64,000 nucleotides of DNA from Sipunculus nudus (Eukaryota > Annelida > Sipuncula > Golfingiida > Sipunculidae), in NCBI GenBank assembly GCA_026874595.1, contig CM049310.1:84171056-84235055 (forward strand), written 5' to 3'. Both the position numbers and the translations under genes were made by a program. The notes beneath the pieces are model-generated. The model was given only the letters and a program-made list of their open reading frames with translations. It did not search any database and was not told the DNA's origin. Shown here piece by piece: positions 1 to 9,749 of this stretch. Every line of letters starts with the position of its first letter. Position 1 is the stretch's first letter.

Positions 1-126
1 TTTTCATAAAAATACTTAATCTTTTTATTTCAGTATGTTAATTTTTTTTATTTTAATATTTTAAAACGAAAAAATGATAAAAGTTTAACTTCTTAATTAA
101 ACATGAAGAAACATCGTAGAGAAAAA

Positions 127-128
<2 letters not shown>

Positions 129-186
<58 letters not shown>
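129..186. repeat. (TA)n microsatellite
   Basis: Uninterrupted alternating TA of about 58 bp in an AT-rich flank. The Tyr-Ile frames running through it are artefacts of the repeat. Nothing else supportable was seen in 1-864, including no exon encoding the GDSGG serine motif of the neighbouring protease. Confidence 0.95.
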
Positions 187-190
<4 letters not shown>

Positions 191-864
191 CATACTGGGT
201 ATAACAGTATACTTTTTACAACTTAGTTGACGGGGGCTCCAGGGAAAAAAAAACTCCTCCCTCATTCAGCCAATACATATCTCTCTCATATTCGTGTATG
301 CACTTGTGCTAGGGGCACGCATTACTCAACCGAATTTCCGCGATCCTGGTATGAAAAATGGCCGATAGGTGGCAGATTTTTCGTTTAAGATCTGACCCCA
401 AAAATAAACGAAATTTACATGTTTTACCTTCTGAATTAAAATATGGGATATTCTTCATGACATCCCTTGTATTTCCGCAAAGCAAGAGGCAGCACCCACG
501 CATTGCCGCAAAGCGACCGCAAAATGTTGATCTACCACCATCCTTCCCCCTGACGCATTAGTATTACCACTTGACCAGTCATACTCTTCGACGGAAGTTA
601 TTTTCAAAGGTATGCTGTCCCCTTGTAATTGTCATACTAACTTAAAGCAAGCTTTTCATCAGCCTTATTTATAGAATTGTATGTGATTTCTGGCTTATTC
701 TGCTGACCTATTCATGAATTTTATGTAATTCCTGCTATGCTAAGAGGGGTTCTTATATAACACTCCTGTGACGGTGATACGAGTTTAACCAGAGCTGGTT
801 GAATGTGCATGCGCGGAAGTTGAAAGGTTATGATGACTCTCTAAAATTATGTAAACGATCTTAC

Positions 865-1036
865 CGTGTCGACCCCAACCGCTAATCCAACAGCGGGTGC
901 TTCCAGCAAACTCAGCGCCCTCTGCCGGCAAACTGATCCGTGCAATGTTGGGATTATTTAGATCTGCAGGGGATTCCAACTCATAAACAGACACGTCATC
1001 CGGGAGTCCCGGGCGGAAGACATCAAAGCCCTGGTG
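865..1036 (-). CDS. Serine protease exon 4 (catalytic Asp region)
   Basis: Starts after a T-rich acceptor ending TTTTTTAG and ends at donor GTAAGA. It enters in phase 0 and leaves with one base of the next codon. The reading runs HQGFDVF...PDDVSVYELESP...CWISGWG. In S1 proteases this block holds the catalytic Asp (normally in DIAL) and the CW(I/V)TGWG motif. Family assignment is firm; the unusual DDVSV wording is as read. Confidence 0.85.
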
Positions 1037-4000
1037 CTAAAAAATTATTGATTACATGGGAAAACTTAAGGAATTTTGTCAACATTTACCATTTACAAAC
1101 TCTGCTTGATGCATGTTCTGGTTATAACCTTTTATAAGAAACAAGAGAAATGTGAATCTTCTAAGGATTTGTTGTCAACATTATACCTGATGCCCCATTT
1201 ACAAACATTTAAAGGTGCCCAATCACCTACTTTTGAAAATAATTTATGGGATTTCTGGCTTCCTCTGTGTATATATTAAGGATCTAAGGGTAATTTTATT
1301 GTGTGACAAGTTCTTATAAGGCTTCGTGAGGCTTGTGTGAATTTGTTTATCAACAACATGTTTGTTAACACAGTAATGTTGACAAACGGGAATAGCATGA
1401 AACCTAAGGTAATAGGTGGCATATATGCGGAGTTATACAGGTCACTTGTTGCAAAACACCATTTGCAAAGCCCTGGCTTATCTGACGTGTTGCCAGATAC
1501 CCTTGTAAAATTTATATAAACATATTATAAACACGTTGATATAAACAAAACAAGCAGCAAGGGTGGGCGGTGATATCTACGTTTTCTAGCCTATTTTTAT
1601 GAAAGGTACAAGGAATTACCTATAGTTTATAAAGGTCAGATAGGTGATTGGGCCTCTTTAATTAAATTCAAATTATATCATGAAAGAAGGACCATTTACT
1701 TACATTTACTTAAATGCAAATTCTGTATATATCAACTTTTAAATTAACTTTTTCCTGTAATACAGAATTGGTCCTTTAATCTTATTACAATTATTCGGAG
1801 GGGTCTCGTAAACTTATCTTCAGTCTACGGCTAAATTCCAGCCTTTCAAGGAAAGGAACCATTAAACATTTGTTTTATTTGTTACCAAAGTATGTCAAGA
1901 GCTTTACGTTCTACTTAAACTACAACAAGATAATAATTCGGGACAGGATTTAGAGGGGGCGAAGGGGGCGTTACTGTTTTCAGGGCCACCTGGTGCAACA
2001 CTAAGCAACTACAAACACTGATGCCCGTATACTGGTAACAACAAATTGTATGAAACAAGAGAAATGTGACTTCTCTGCTGTCCATATACTGTTTTATTTT
2101 CACGGATCATCAGGCTCGCACCACTCTAAGTATAATGCTGTGCTGTCGTCATTTCGTTTATCATCTGAACAGTAATTTTGAACAGCTTTACAAATACATC
2201 TCGGTACAGACCCATAACTCTATGAATTCGGGTTTTTTTTTACAAAGAAAGAAGGGCATGGAAGAAAACAGTTGTTGATCTCCGTTCTTACAATACCGGA
2301 ACGGTTAAAATGGCGTCAAAATGTTACCCGGATTTTTCAGTCTCAAACCATCTACCAGAGAACACAACCTGCCAGCAAAGGCAAGAAGCTTCTCAACTGT
2401 TAAAACCTTTAAAATTTACCAAGGTCTAAAATAAATATTAGGTCCGCATGGGTCACTTGTGACTATTACTCAGATAGAACGGCCAGGGAGAGACAGAGAG
2501 AGTGAAAGAGAGAGAGAAAAAAGAGGAAGAAGAAAACGATTCACTTCTCGTACAATAAGAAAAGAAGAAAAAAAATCTGTTCCCAAATAGCTGTGCAGAA
2601 ATAAACACAACAACTCCTATACAAACTTCAACATGCATTAGTGTATCATCTTTATGACATCACAGGTTATCATCCAAGGGCTTAAAAACCCATTGCTATA
2701 AATTTGCTCTCTGAGGATGTTATTTTCATATTATAAATCTCATTAAATTCTTTGACAGGGTTCTCTGCTGTTTTACGTTCATAGTTATAACGTTTATCTT
2801 AACTCCTCAGAATAAAACGTAATGTGAAAGGTCATTGTAAATTACCCATATGATCTGACGTAGGCCTATGATCTGCTCGGCGTCGTTTGCAGTCTGGTTG
2901 AAGGCCCCGACCAACAGACGGTACTCGTTCGGGTCCGGGTTATCACTGTTCGTGGACAAACAGGAGAGTTTGATCATATATACATATAGCCAAACCTTTT
3001 TGTGCGACACAAATGCATAAAAAGTTTCTAGTTACCAAAATGTAGGTACTAAGGAAAAAACTAAGACAAATTATTCAATACTCTGGGGGGCAGTTCTAAA
3101 ACTATAAAAGTAAGTGTCATGGAAGATTGAACATCGTCTGTCTCAAAAGGAACTAGAATTACAGGCAAGCGGTCCCTCCAAAAGGCTAAATTTTAAATAT
3201 CACAGGCATGTCTGGAAAAAAATCCTTTATTTTCTTAATCTTTCATTTGCTAAAATCTTTCGCAAGAGTTCATCTGACTGTTTATCTTATGTGCTTTCCC
3301 ATACGCCGAGCAGCTAGGCTGGCCGAGTCGATAAACTTGAAGCGTCGCTATATGCAACCAAAGAGGACAGAAGCTGCCACCTAGCGGCAAATTGTATGAG
3401 AAATTCTCGAGCGGTCATGCTTTTCTAGTGATCAGTATGAACCAACACAGAAGTTCTAAACTCAGTTACTTCTAACCCGGCAAACAATTACCATCGGCCC
3501 AGCAGATCTGACAACGAAACAAGAATGTCTTAAAAAGGGTGTTCAGTTCATAGTTTAAGTTTCGTACAGGTGTGGATTTTTTTTCTTATATGTTTCTATT
3601 TCCTGATTTCATGGATAATCCACTTGCATATTTATATTATAATTATGAATATACTGATTGACGGAGAATAAGTAGCACTCACGTAAATAGAGCTACGCAG
3701 TGAGCGGCTCCAAGAGCCCAGTTTGCTGACAGCAAGCTGGCACCACATGTATGCCGGAAACCTGTTTCGCCTAGGACCTGCAGTGAGAGCTGCCATGGCC
3801 AGCGTCCTTTCGAGGAGATCTGACCCCCCACAATCTGTGGGATGGTATCGGGTCCCCAGAACCTAAGTTGTGGGCGAGCCTCTGTGTGAAAAAAAATATT
3901 CTAATGGTAGCACAAATTGAAAAATGCTGTTCCTAATTCGGGGAATAAGAATACTGGAGTATATTGGACCCTAGGAAAAAAATAAAATTAGTTACATATA

Positions 4001-5007
4001 AGATACAGTTTCTATATGTGAGCTTCAGAGAGTGGATTTTGTATGGGTAATAATTCATAACGGATTTTTCCTGAGTTTTTTCAGTCATGTAGTCATTTTA
4101 TACACATTTGAATTATTCTGTATCATAGAGGAGACGTGTACGTATTAAAAATAACGGTTATACGTGTATATTGAATAAATATAATTGAATAGTTCACCTG
4201 GTGTGCTGATACGTTTTAATGGCAATCACGGTCATCACGTTGTTCATTATTTCACTGATATAACCGTGAACACAATGCCCTGGGGCCTTTATATTTAATA
4301 ATTTGGTGGTCTGTTCCCGGTACAATATGATTTTATTCCATGTACAGTCCTTATCTTATTTTAAGATACATAAAACCATCCTCTATCAGACAAAATAAAC
4401 ACTATGTCTAAGAAGTAAGATGTCGTTGGTTTAAAGATTTGAAGTTGGTTGCCCAGTTCGATACCCTTCATTGGACTGATTACAATTCTTGGCCATGTCC
4501 CAGACCTCGGGGTGATCCCCCCTCCCCCCCCCCCCCCCCACCCCCAGAAAAAAAGGAAAGAACAAGAAAACAATTGTTGTACAAAAAAGGAGTACAAGCG
4601 AAGGAAATCCGGTACGACTGTGTATGAACTGTGTATAGGCGTGTAAATGTGACTGAAGAAAAAAGGTTATTCATGTATGATAAAATAAAAACAGACTGTG
4701 AATATTCATCGAGCTGAAAGAATTAATCAGAGTCATATGTATTATACTGAGTACAGTATCATTAGATGACGAATGTTCTCTCTTAGTACCCGGATCTCTG
4801 TGCTTGATTTGATCCACGGATTTAATTAGTTTAATTAACAGACGCTCATGCATGGCATTCTAAGAAATGAATGTGAAACCTGAAACACTAATGCATATAT
4901 TAAACTGCCCGTGGATGACCGCCTATAATATATATTCATATTTATTCCATTTGAGTAACAGTCGATGTAGGAAAGTGCTCAAAACAGCCAAGAAGAATAT
5001 ATGTATA

Positions 5008-5065
<58 letters not shown>

Positions 5066-7426
5066 ACGGGGTGACATAAAAGCGGACCGAACTGTCTCGC
5101 TAAGGAAGTTTGCTTTTCTAGCGAAGCGGTTGGTTCGCCGGACTTGTAGGCCACCGACCTGGGTTCGACTCCGGGATCGGCCCAGGATTTTCCCCTCAAC
5201 AATTTGTCTTCGTAACAAAATGGGGGCTCTTCCGGGATGCTAAATAGTTTTCAAATTTATTAGGCCTTGACCTGGACACATTGTTTTATCATACATTGTT
5301 TACAAGATTACATATTGTTAACAGTACATTGTTTACAAGATTTATCTCAGTGTTTTTTTGTTTTTGTTTTGACATCTCAACATGGCAGATTTCAAACCTG
5401 AGACATTTGTTGACGATCCCGACCCTGATCAACTTGAACAGTTGTCAAATGAACAGTTGTTGCGTTTGGGACAACACAAAGGGCTAAGTGTGAAAAAAGC
5501 TTTGAGAAAGCCTGATATCATTGCTAAAATCATGCAAGATCTAGTTAACAAAGGTTTAATTGAAGAGACTGAAGTTGAAACATAAAAAGATGATAGCCTT
5601 GCTATGCAATTGGAATTAAAGAAGTTAGAAATGCAACATTAGCTAGCATTAAAACAGTTAGAATTAGAAAAAAAAACAAAGAGAAGAGAGGGAAGAACAT
5701 GAAAGGTTAGAAAGAGACAGACTAGAAAAAGAAAAAGAAAATTAGTTAAAACGACTGGAGTTGGAAAAACTTAAGGTAGAACATAGTCTAAGTGCTGCAC
5801 CAACTCACAATTTTTGATGTTACTAAACACATTCGACTTGTCCCACCTTTTCAAGAAAAAGAGGTTGATAAATATTTCTTACACTTTGAGAAGGTAGCTG
5901 AAAATTTAAAATGGCTTAAGGAAACTGGACTATGCTGTTACAAAGTGTATTGACTGGCAAGGCCAGAGAAATTTATACAAAGCTTTCAGTAGAAGCTTGC
6001 TTTGCTAGCGAAGCGGTTGGTACGCCGGACTTGTGCGATACCGACCTGGGTTCTACTCCCGGATCGGCCAAGGATTTTCCCCTCAACAATTTGTAAGAAA
6101 TGGGGGCTCGTCAAACTTGACGGTTAACTTTGTGGCCCAGGGAATAAGCTCACCAAAGTGTGACTCCTGGGATAATTGGTCTTGTTCTGATATCAGAACG
6201 CCCTAAAGAGGGGGTGTGTTACGGGGTGACATAAAAGCGGACCGAACTGTCTCGCTAGGGAAGCTTGCTTTTTTAGCGAAGCTGTTGGTACGCCGGACTT
6301 GTAAGCCACCGATCTGGGTTCGACTCCGGGATCGGCCCAGGATTTTCCCCTCAACAATTTTTCTTCGTAACAATAAATATATATAAATAGTGACAAACAC
6401 ATTTTAAGCTGAGCTAAACCATAAGTCATCTGAACTAACGCGATAACCCTCTGTCCGTCGGCCGTCCGTCCATCATGCCGACTGTCTGTCCGTTAACGAG
6501 GCAGAAATCGTAACCGTTTTGACCTAGAAACTTTATACTTGACATCAAAGCAGGTCCTTGCTAAATATATTCTTGCATACCTCAAAGTAGGTTACTGTGA
6601 GCTATGTTTCGCGAGTTAGGTGCCTTTTTTATGCTTAGAAAATCAGACTTGTATTAGTGTTGTGGGCTGCAAAATAAAAATTTTGCGCTCAACCCTAAAC
6701 CTAAACCATTGTGCATTAACTGCACATGTAACATTGTTACCATGAGAAAAATATATTTAATCGGCCCAGCCAGTTATTCAGAACTGTTGCGGACACAAAT
6801 GCAAAATTTTAACATTTTGAAATGTAGATGTATAAAATTCATCCTTTAGATAAATATCTCAGTAATAATTGCATGGATCTTTTTGAAAATCGGCAAGCTT
6901 CTTGATTATGGAATTAAAGACCTTTTAGCCATTGAGGACTGGTGACGCCATCTACATTGTCTTTATCTTTACTCATTTCTTTATTGTATTTTTTTACTCA
7001 GAAAGTACTGCTGGCCAGTTATTAACAAGGCAGAAATTGTAAACGCTTTACCTTAAAAATTTTACTATAGGTATGTCCTTTGTAAGTCTCCTTGCATACC
7101 AAAAGGTATGTCACTTTGTTTTGCTAGTTATGCCTGTTTTTATGTATTTTCAGCACTCTAAAATGCTAACATTACAGACGCTTAAAGGCAGCTGAGCGTC
7201 ATGACTCATAGGTCTCTTGTTATTGTTTATGAGCATATTGATGTAAAATCCGTACAATATATAAGAATCATTCTAATGCTTATATGAGCACTTGGAAATA
7301 CAAAAACAGGTATAAATATGCACAATACTACAAACGTTCACGTTTATGTACACGGTTTGTGATGTTAAATGAGATGTACATACCGATGAGTGCTGCCAAC
7401 ACTAACACAGACAGAAGTAACTTCAT
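865..7426 (-). CDS. Secreted S1A (trypsin/chymotrypsin-fold) serine protease, 5' four coding exons
   Basis: Gene span; coding exons are 7384-7426, 3683-3881, 2846-2945 and 865-1036, read right to left. The 514 coding bases join in one open frame through GT-AG introns. The product is a secreted endopeptidase precursor: a hydrophobic signal peptide, a short propeptide, the mature N-terminus IVGG, the Cys-bracketed catalytic His in AAHC, then a segment ending in CWISGWG that contains the catalytic Asp. The oxyanion/catalytic Ser exon (GDSGGP) and substrate pocket are missing; I searched the minus strand of 1-864 and did not find them, so the gene probably runs off the left edge. Specificity therefore cannot be assigned. 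Oddities: the residue before IVGG is Gln rather than Arg or Lys, and the usual DIAL around the Asp reads DDVSV. Intron 1 carries a small LTR element at 5062-6372. Confidence 0.85.
2846..2945 (-). CDS. Serine protease exon 3
   Basis: 100 bp, acceptor ACGAACAG, donor GTAATT. It completes the split Thr codon left by exon 2 and ends in phase 0. It reads DNPDPNEYRLLVGAFNQT followed by EQIIGLRQII, the conserved S1 block between the catalytic His and the catalytic Asp. It contains one potential N-glycosylation sequon (NQT). Confidence 0.83.
3683..3881 (-). CDS. Serine protease exon 2 (propeptide, IVGG, catalytic His)
   Basis: 199 bp between acceptor TTTCACACAG and donor GTGAGT. It encodes a propeptide ending IPQ, then IVGGQISSKGRWPWQLSLQ, HTCGASLL and ALGAAHC. 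The two Cys residues flanking the His correspond to the conserved 42-58 disulfide. IVGG normally forms the new N-terminus after activation cleavage. Here P1 would be Gln, which trypsin-like activators do not favour. Confidence 0.88.
4519..4541. repeat. Poly(C) tract
   Basis: Nearly pure C run of about 20 bp. The Pro-rich and Gly-rich frames around it are composition artefacts. It lies in intron 1 of the serine protease gene. Confidence 0.9.
4997..5061. repeat. (TA)n microsatellite abutting a short LTR element
   Basis: Mostly alternating TA, one interruption. It ends directly at the first base of the LTR at 5062, so the element inserted in, or is now bordered by, a microsatellite. This obscures any target-site duplication. 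Confidence 0.93.
5062..5217 (+). repeat. 5' LTR of short element, with Pol III-like A and B boxes
   Basis: 156 bp, TGTTACGG...CGTAACA. It contains TAGCGAAGCGG (5119-5129), which fits the tRNA A-box consensus at every defined position, and GGTTCGACTCC (5162-5172), an exact B box, spaced as in tRNA genes. Between them are a foldable D-arm and an anticodon-loop-like TTGTA. Confidence 0.85.
5221..5238 (+). other. Primer binding site, tRNA-Pro type
   Basis: TGGGGGCTCTTCCGGGAT differs at one base from the tRNA-Pro primer site found in many retroelements. It lies 3 bp after the LTR end. Confidence 0.85.
5382..5990 (+). pseudogene. Degenerate gag N-terminal fragment
   Basis: The first 67 codons (5382-5585) are open: MADFKPETFVDDPDP, then a SAP-like helical stretch with LLRLGQHKGL and KKALRKPDII, typical of the N-terminus of gypsy-type Gag in invertebrates. 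A TAA follows, then a Lys/Glu/Leu-rich coiled-coil stretch interrupted by further stops and frame changes. Next come matrix-like words such as VPPFQEKEVDKYFLHFEKVAE and LTGKAREIYTKLS in other frames. It is clearly a decayed gag without capsid or nucleocapsid. The stops and shifts are described as read; no intact frame is inferred. Confidence 0.8.
5993..6112 (+). repeat. Internal relic of the same LTR plus partial primer binding site
   Basis: Matches the LTR from its A-box region (TAGCGAAGCGG, 6006-6016) through a one-mismatch B box (6049-6059), then a shortened LTR end and TGGGGGCTCGTC (6101-6112), the first 12 bases of a tRNA-Pro primer site. The LTR 5' third is absent. It looks like the remains of a nested or recombined element. 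Confidence 0.75.
6205..6214 (+). other. Polypurine tract of short LTR element
   Basis: AAAGAGGGGG lies two bases upstream of the right LTR, the expected position of the plus-strand primer. Confidence 0.75.
6217..6372 (+). repeat. 3' LTR of short element
   Basis: 156 bp, same ends and length as the left LTR with scattered substitutions. The A box has one mismatch (TAGCGAAGCTG, 6274-6284) and the B box is exact (6317-6327). Confidence 0.85.
6440..7160. repeat. Degenerate dispersed repeat, two related blocks
   Basis: A GTCCGTC-rich start (about 6450-6495) is followed by a block (about 6490-6640) whose phrases (GAGGCAGAAATCGTAAC, CTTGCATACC, TTTTTATG) recur in a diverged copy at about 7017-7150. 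It contains no open frame of note and resembles decayed transposon ends common in mollusc introns. Confidence 0.55.
7384..7426 (-). CDS. Serine protease exon 1 (start codon and signal peptide)
   Basis: The ATG at 7424-7426 opens MKLLLSVLVLAALI, a basic residue followed by a hydrophobic stretch typical of a secretory signal peptide. The exon ends one base into a codon at donor GTATGT. Exon 2 begins with exactly the two bases needed, giving a Glu at the junction. The phase match plus the signal peptide make this the likely first coding exon, although no transcript evidence is available. Confidence 0.72.
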
Positions 7427-7589
7427 GGCGAATCTGACTTGGAATGAAACAGCTGTATACATGTACACGTTAAACCCCGCGTACAGGTGATAACACGTCA
7501 GGGAAAAATTATACCTGTACTACTTAACAGAATGGAATATATAGGCTGATAAAATATAATTTATACTTTGTTTAGACTTACAGCCATCC

Positions 7590-8040
7590 AAACCCGTTCG
7601 GAGAGTCCTTGACTCGGACTTGTACCCGGACTCAGACGTCAAGACTCGAGATCAGGTCGAGTCCATCTCGGGCCCAAAGGAAAGACACTGTCACATAAAA
7701 TATGACGTCCAGATAGGGGAACGAATTCAAATATATATATAGACCCATATATGTGAACTATATTCACAGAATATTAAAAAAATCGAAATTTTATATACGA
7801 AGCTTTATCCCTGCATCGGGAGATTCTTGACTGAATGTGATTTAAACATCAAAGCAAAGACGTGTAAACTATAACAAATCTATTCCAATAATCTTGAATA
7901 TCTAATTAAAAGTGCTTGAAATACAATTTTGGACTCGGTCTCAGACTTGAGTTCCACAAGACTTCGGACTTGTACATAGCTGACTTAGACTCGCGACCAA
8001 AAGACTTGGACTTGGACTCGGGTGGTGTGGAGTCGACTAT
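7590..8040. repeat. GACTTGGACTCG-rich low-complexity repeat, two blocks
   Basis: Two blocks (about 7592-7680 and 7925-8035) are dense in variants of GACTCGGACTTG. The 250 bp between is AT-rich. No coding signal. Confidence 0.5.
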
Positions 8041-8356
8041 ACCACTTAAACGTAAATGGTAACCGGCTGTCCAGTAAAAAAAGGGACAAAAATACAATAA
8101 GAAAAAGAGAAAAGTAGGACAAAAGTGGGATTGAACCCATTCGCGCATATAACAAGAATTATTCATTCTTATTCTTTAGCATTTTCTTCTTTAGCTCTGA
8201 TATATAACCAGTTTGTACCCTCCCATTCTTGCCCATGCGGAGTAAATTTCCCGCGGATAATGCATGCATGTATATAAGATACAGTTTAAAGCTATAGAGA
8301 GAGCTCTTTTCGCTCCTTCTAGAGTTATAGTGTTCAGATCACATGCTACTACATAT

Positions 8357-8412
<56 letters not shown>

Positions 8413-9280
8413 TTTGCTTATAATAAATCAACCATATTTTCACAGCAGTTGACGATATTTAAAAATTGCATGATGAAGCAAAACGATGAAATAAAAGGAA
8501 AAGTAGGTATACATGTACTTTGAGGAAAGAGCAGGAAACACAAGACCAGTCGCGAAAAACAGGGAGAGGAAATGGAAGAGCTTGGATTACTGACCGCCCG
8601 TATTCATATAGAGAGGGAGATTTCAAAAGAATGCATCCATGCGTAAAAACTGTGACCATCAATGGCGAAATAATATAAACTTATCTGGGTTAAGCTCTAA
8701 GGTAGCAAATCTGTTTTTGGTGAATTTTCCCGACGAGACCAGTGTGACATATATAGCTGGAATACACATCGATCCACCAGTGAGAAGTCCTTGCCAAGCA
8801 ATTGATTTTTACCTTTGCTCTTTAAATATATATACTCTAAGCTATACACATTATTAGTGCCATCGCTAAGATGTAGAAACTTTGATCCACTAGAGCTTTA
8901 TAAACGTATTTTAAGGGCCATTTAAGTTTGTTACCTAAAAAGTAAAACCAAAGTCAGAGGAAAATAAAGAAGTATCACTGCTCAGGTATGTCTGTCATAT
9001 AAATCAACATGAGACATTGGCGATCATAGAGTTTTATATCTTTATATTATATACATAAATACATAGGTATATTTGGACAGGGTAATTTGTAGCATCACTG
9101 GCAAATGAATTTCATTTATTTATTTATTTATTGGTGAAAGGTGAAACCAAAAAAAAACATGCAAAATTTTGGCATGACTGGTCAACCTCAAATATTAATT
9201 GCACCTCAAATTATGTATAATAAGCAATATACCTTAACATAGAAAGACGGTTTCGGAATACGTTTAGAGCCAGTCCCTGG
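8041..9280. other. No supported gene; contains (TA)n at 8360-8409
   Basis: A pure TA tract occupies 8360-8409. A short GGGTTCAATCCC-like B box on the minus strand near 8130 has no tRNA context. Open frames here are short and unrecognised. Confidence 0.6.
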
Positions 9281-9709
9281 GATGTTTAATCAGGGCTTCC
9301 TGGGGCGTGTCTAATTAAGCAGTAATCGGTCCACGGGAGAGTGAAATGGCCAATCAGAGCCGACCGTTCAGGCGAGACGTGGCGTGATTGACGTTCAGGC
9401 ACGTCTAATTTGGACCATGCGCCACCAAGCGACAATCGGTGCTGTGTATATCTCTTGGTAACAAAGCTCACCAGCCTGCCTTAGTAATAAAGAAGATTAG
9501 TCATGTAAGGTATATATATGTATATCCAAGCATTTACTGCCAACGTTACACACCGACTCACTTCATCATATACAGGTTGGAATACTTGCATCACTTCAAC
9601 AGAGGAAAATCAGAGTGAAACTGAATCGCTTACACTTATTCTACGAAGTGTTCATAGATAGTTTTTCTGGATATACATATTTGGCTTAAGTAATACTTCA
9701 ACATCAGCA

Positions 9710-9749
9710 TGTCTACCTTCCAGAGTGTATCCCTTGGAGAACGCACCAG
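9710..9749 (+). CDS. Possible first coding exon of an unidentified gene
   Basis: ATGTCTACC opens MSTFQSVSLGERTR and runs straight into a good donor (AG|GTAAGC). About 400 bp upstream are CCAATCAG and a GC-richer stretch that could be a promoter. No matching downstream exon was found, and the product is not recognised. The call rests only on the start context and donor. Confidence 0.22.

Larger units (their letters stand above)
5062..6372 (+). mobile_element. Non-autonomous short LTR retroelement with tRNA-like LTRs
   Basis: Two 156-bp direct repeats (5062-5217 and 6217-6372) begin TGTTACGG and end CGTAACA, giving short terminal inverted repeats. A near-perfect tRNA-Pro primer binding site lies 3 bp inside the left LTR, and a polypurine tract lies just before the right one. 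The interior holds only the start of a gag gene, broken by stops and frame changes, plus an internal relic of another LTR with its own partial primer binding site. No protease, RT or integrase is present, so mobility would need enzymes from an autonomous relative. It lies in intron 1 of the serine protease gene in the opposite orientation. No clean target duplication is visible because the flanks are AT repeats. Confidence 0.85.

Noticed and set aside
5119-5190. Genuine tRNA gene
   Set aside because: A and B boxes are good, but the 5' acceptor strand does not pair with the 3' side and the anticodon stem is poor. The same segment is inside both LTRs.
5014-5218. Minus-strand protein-like frames (and similar ones at 6193-6429)
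   Set aside because: They are the antisense of the short LTR and recur only because the LTR does.
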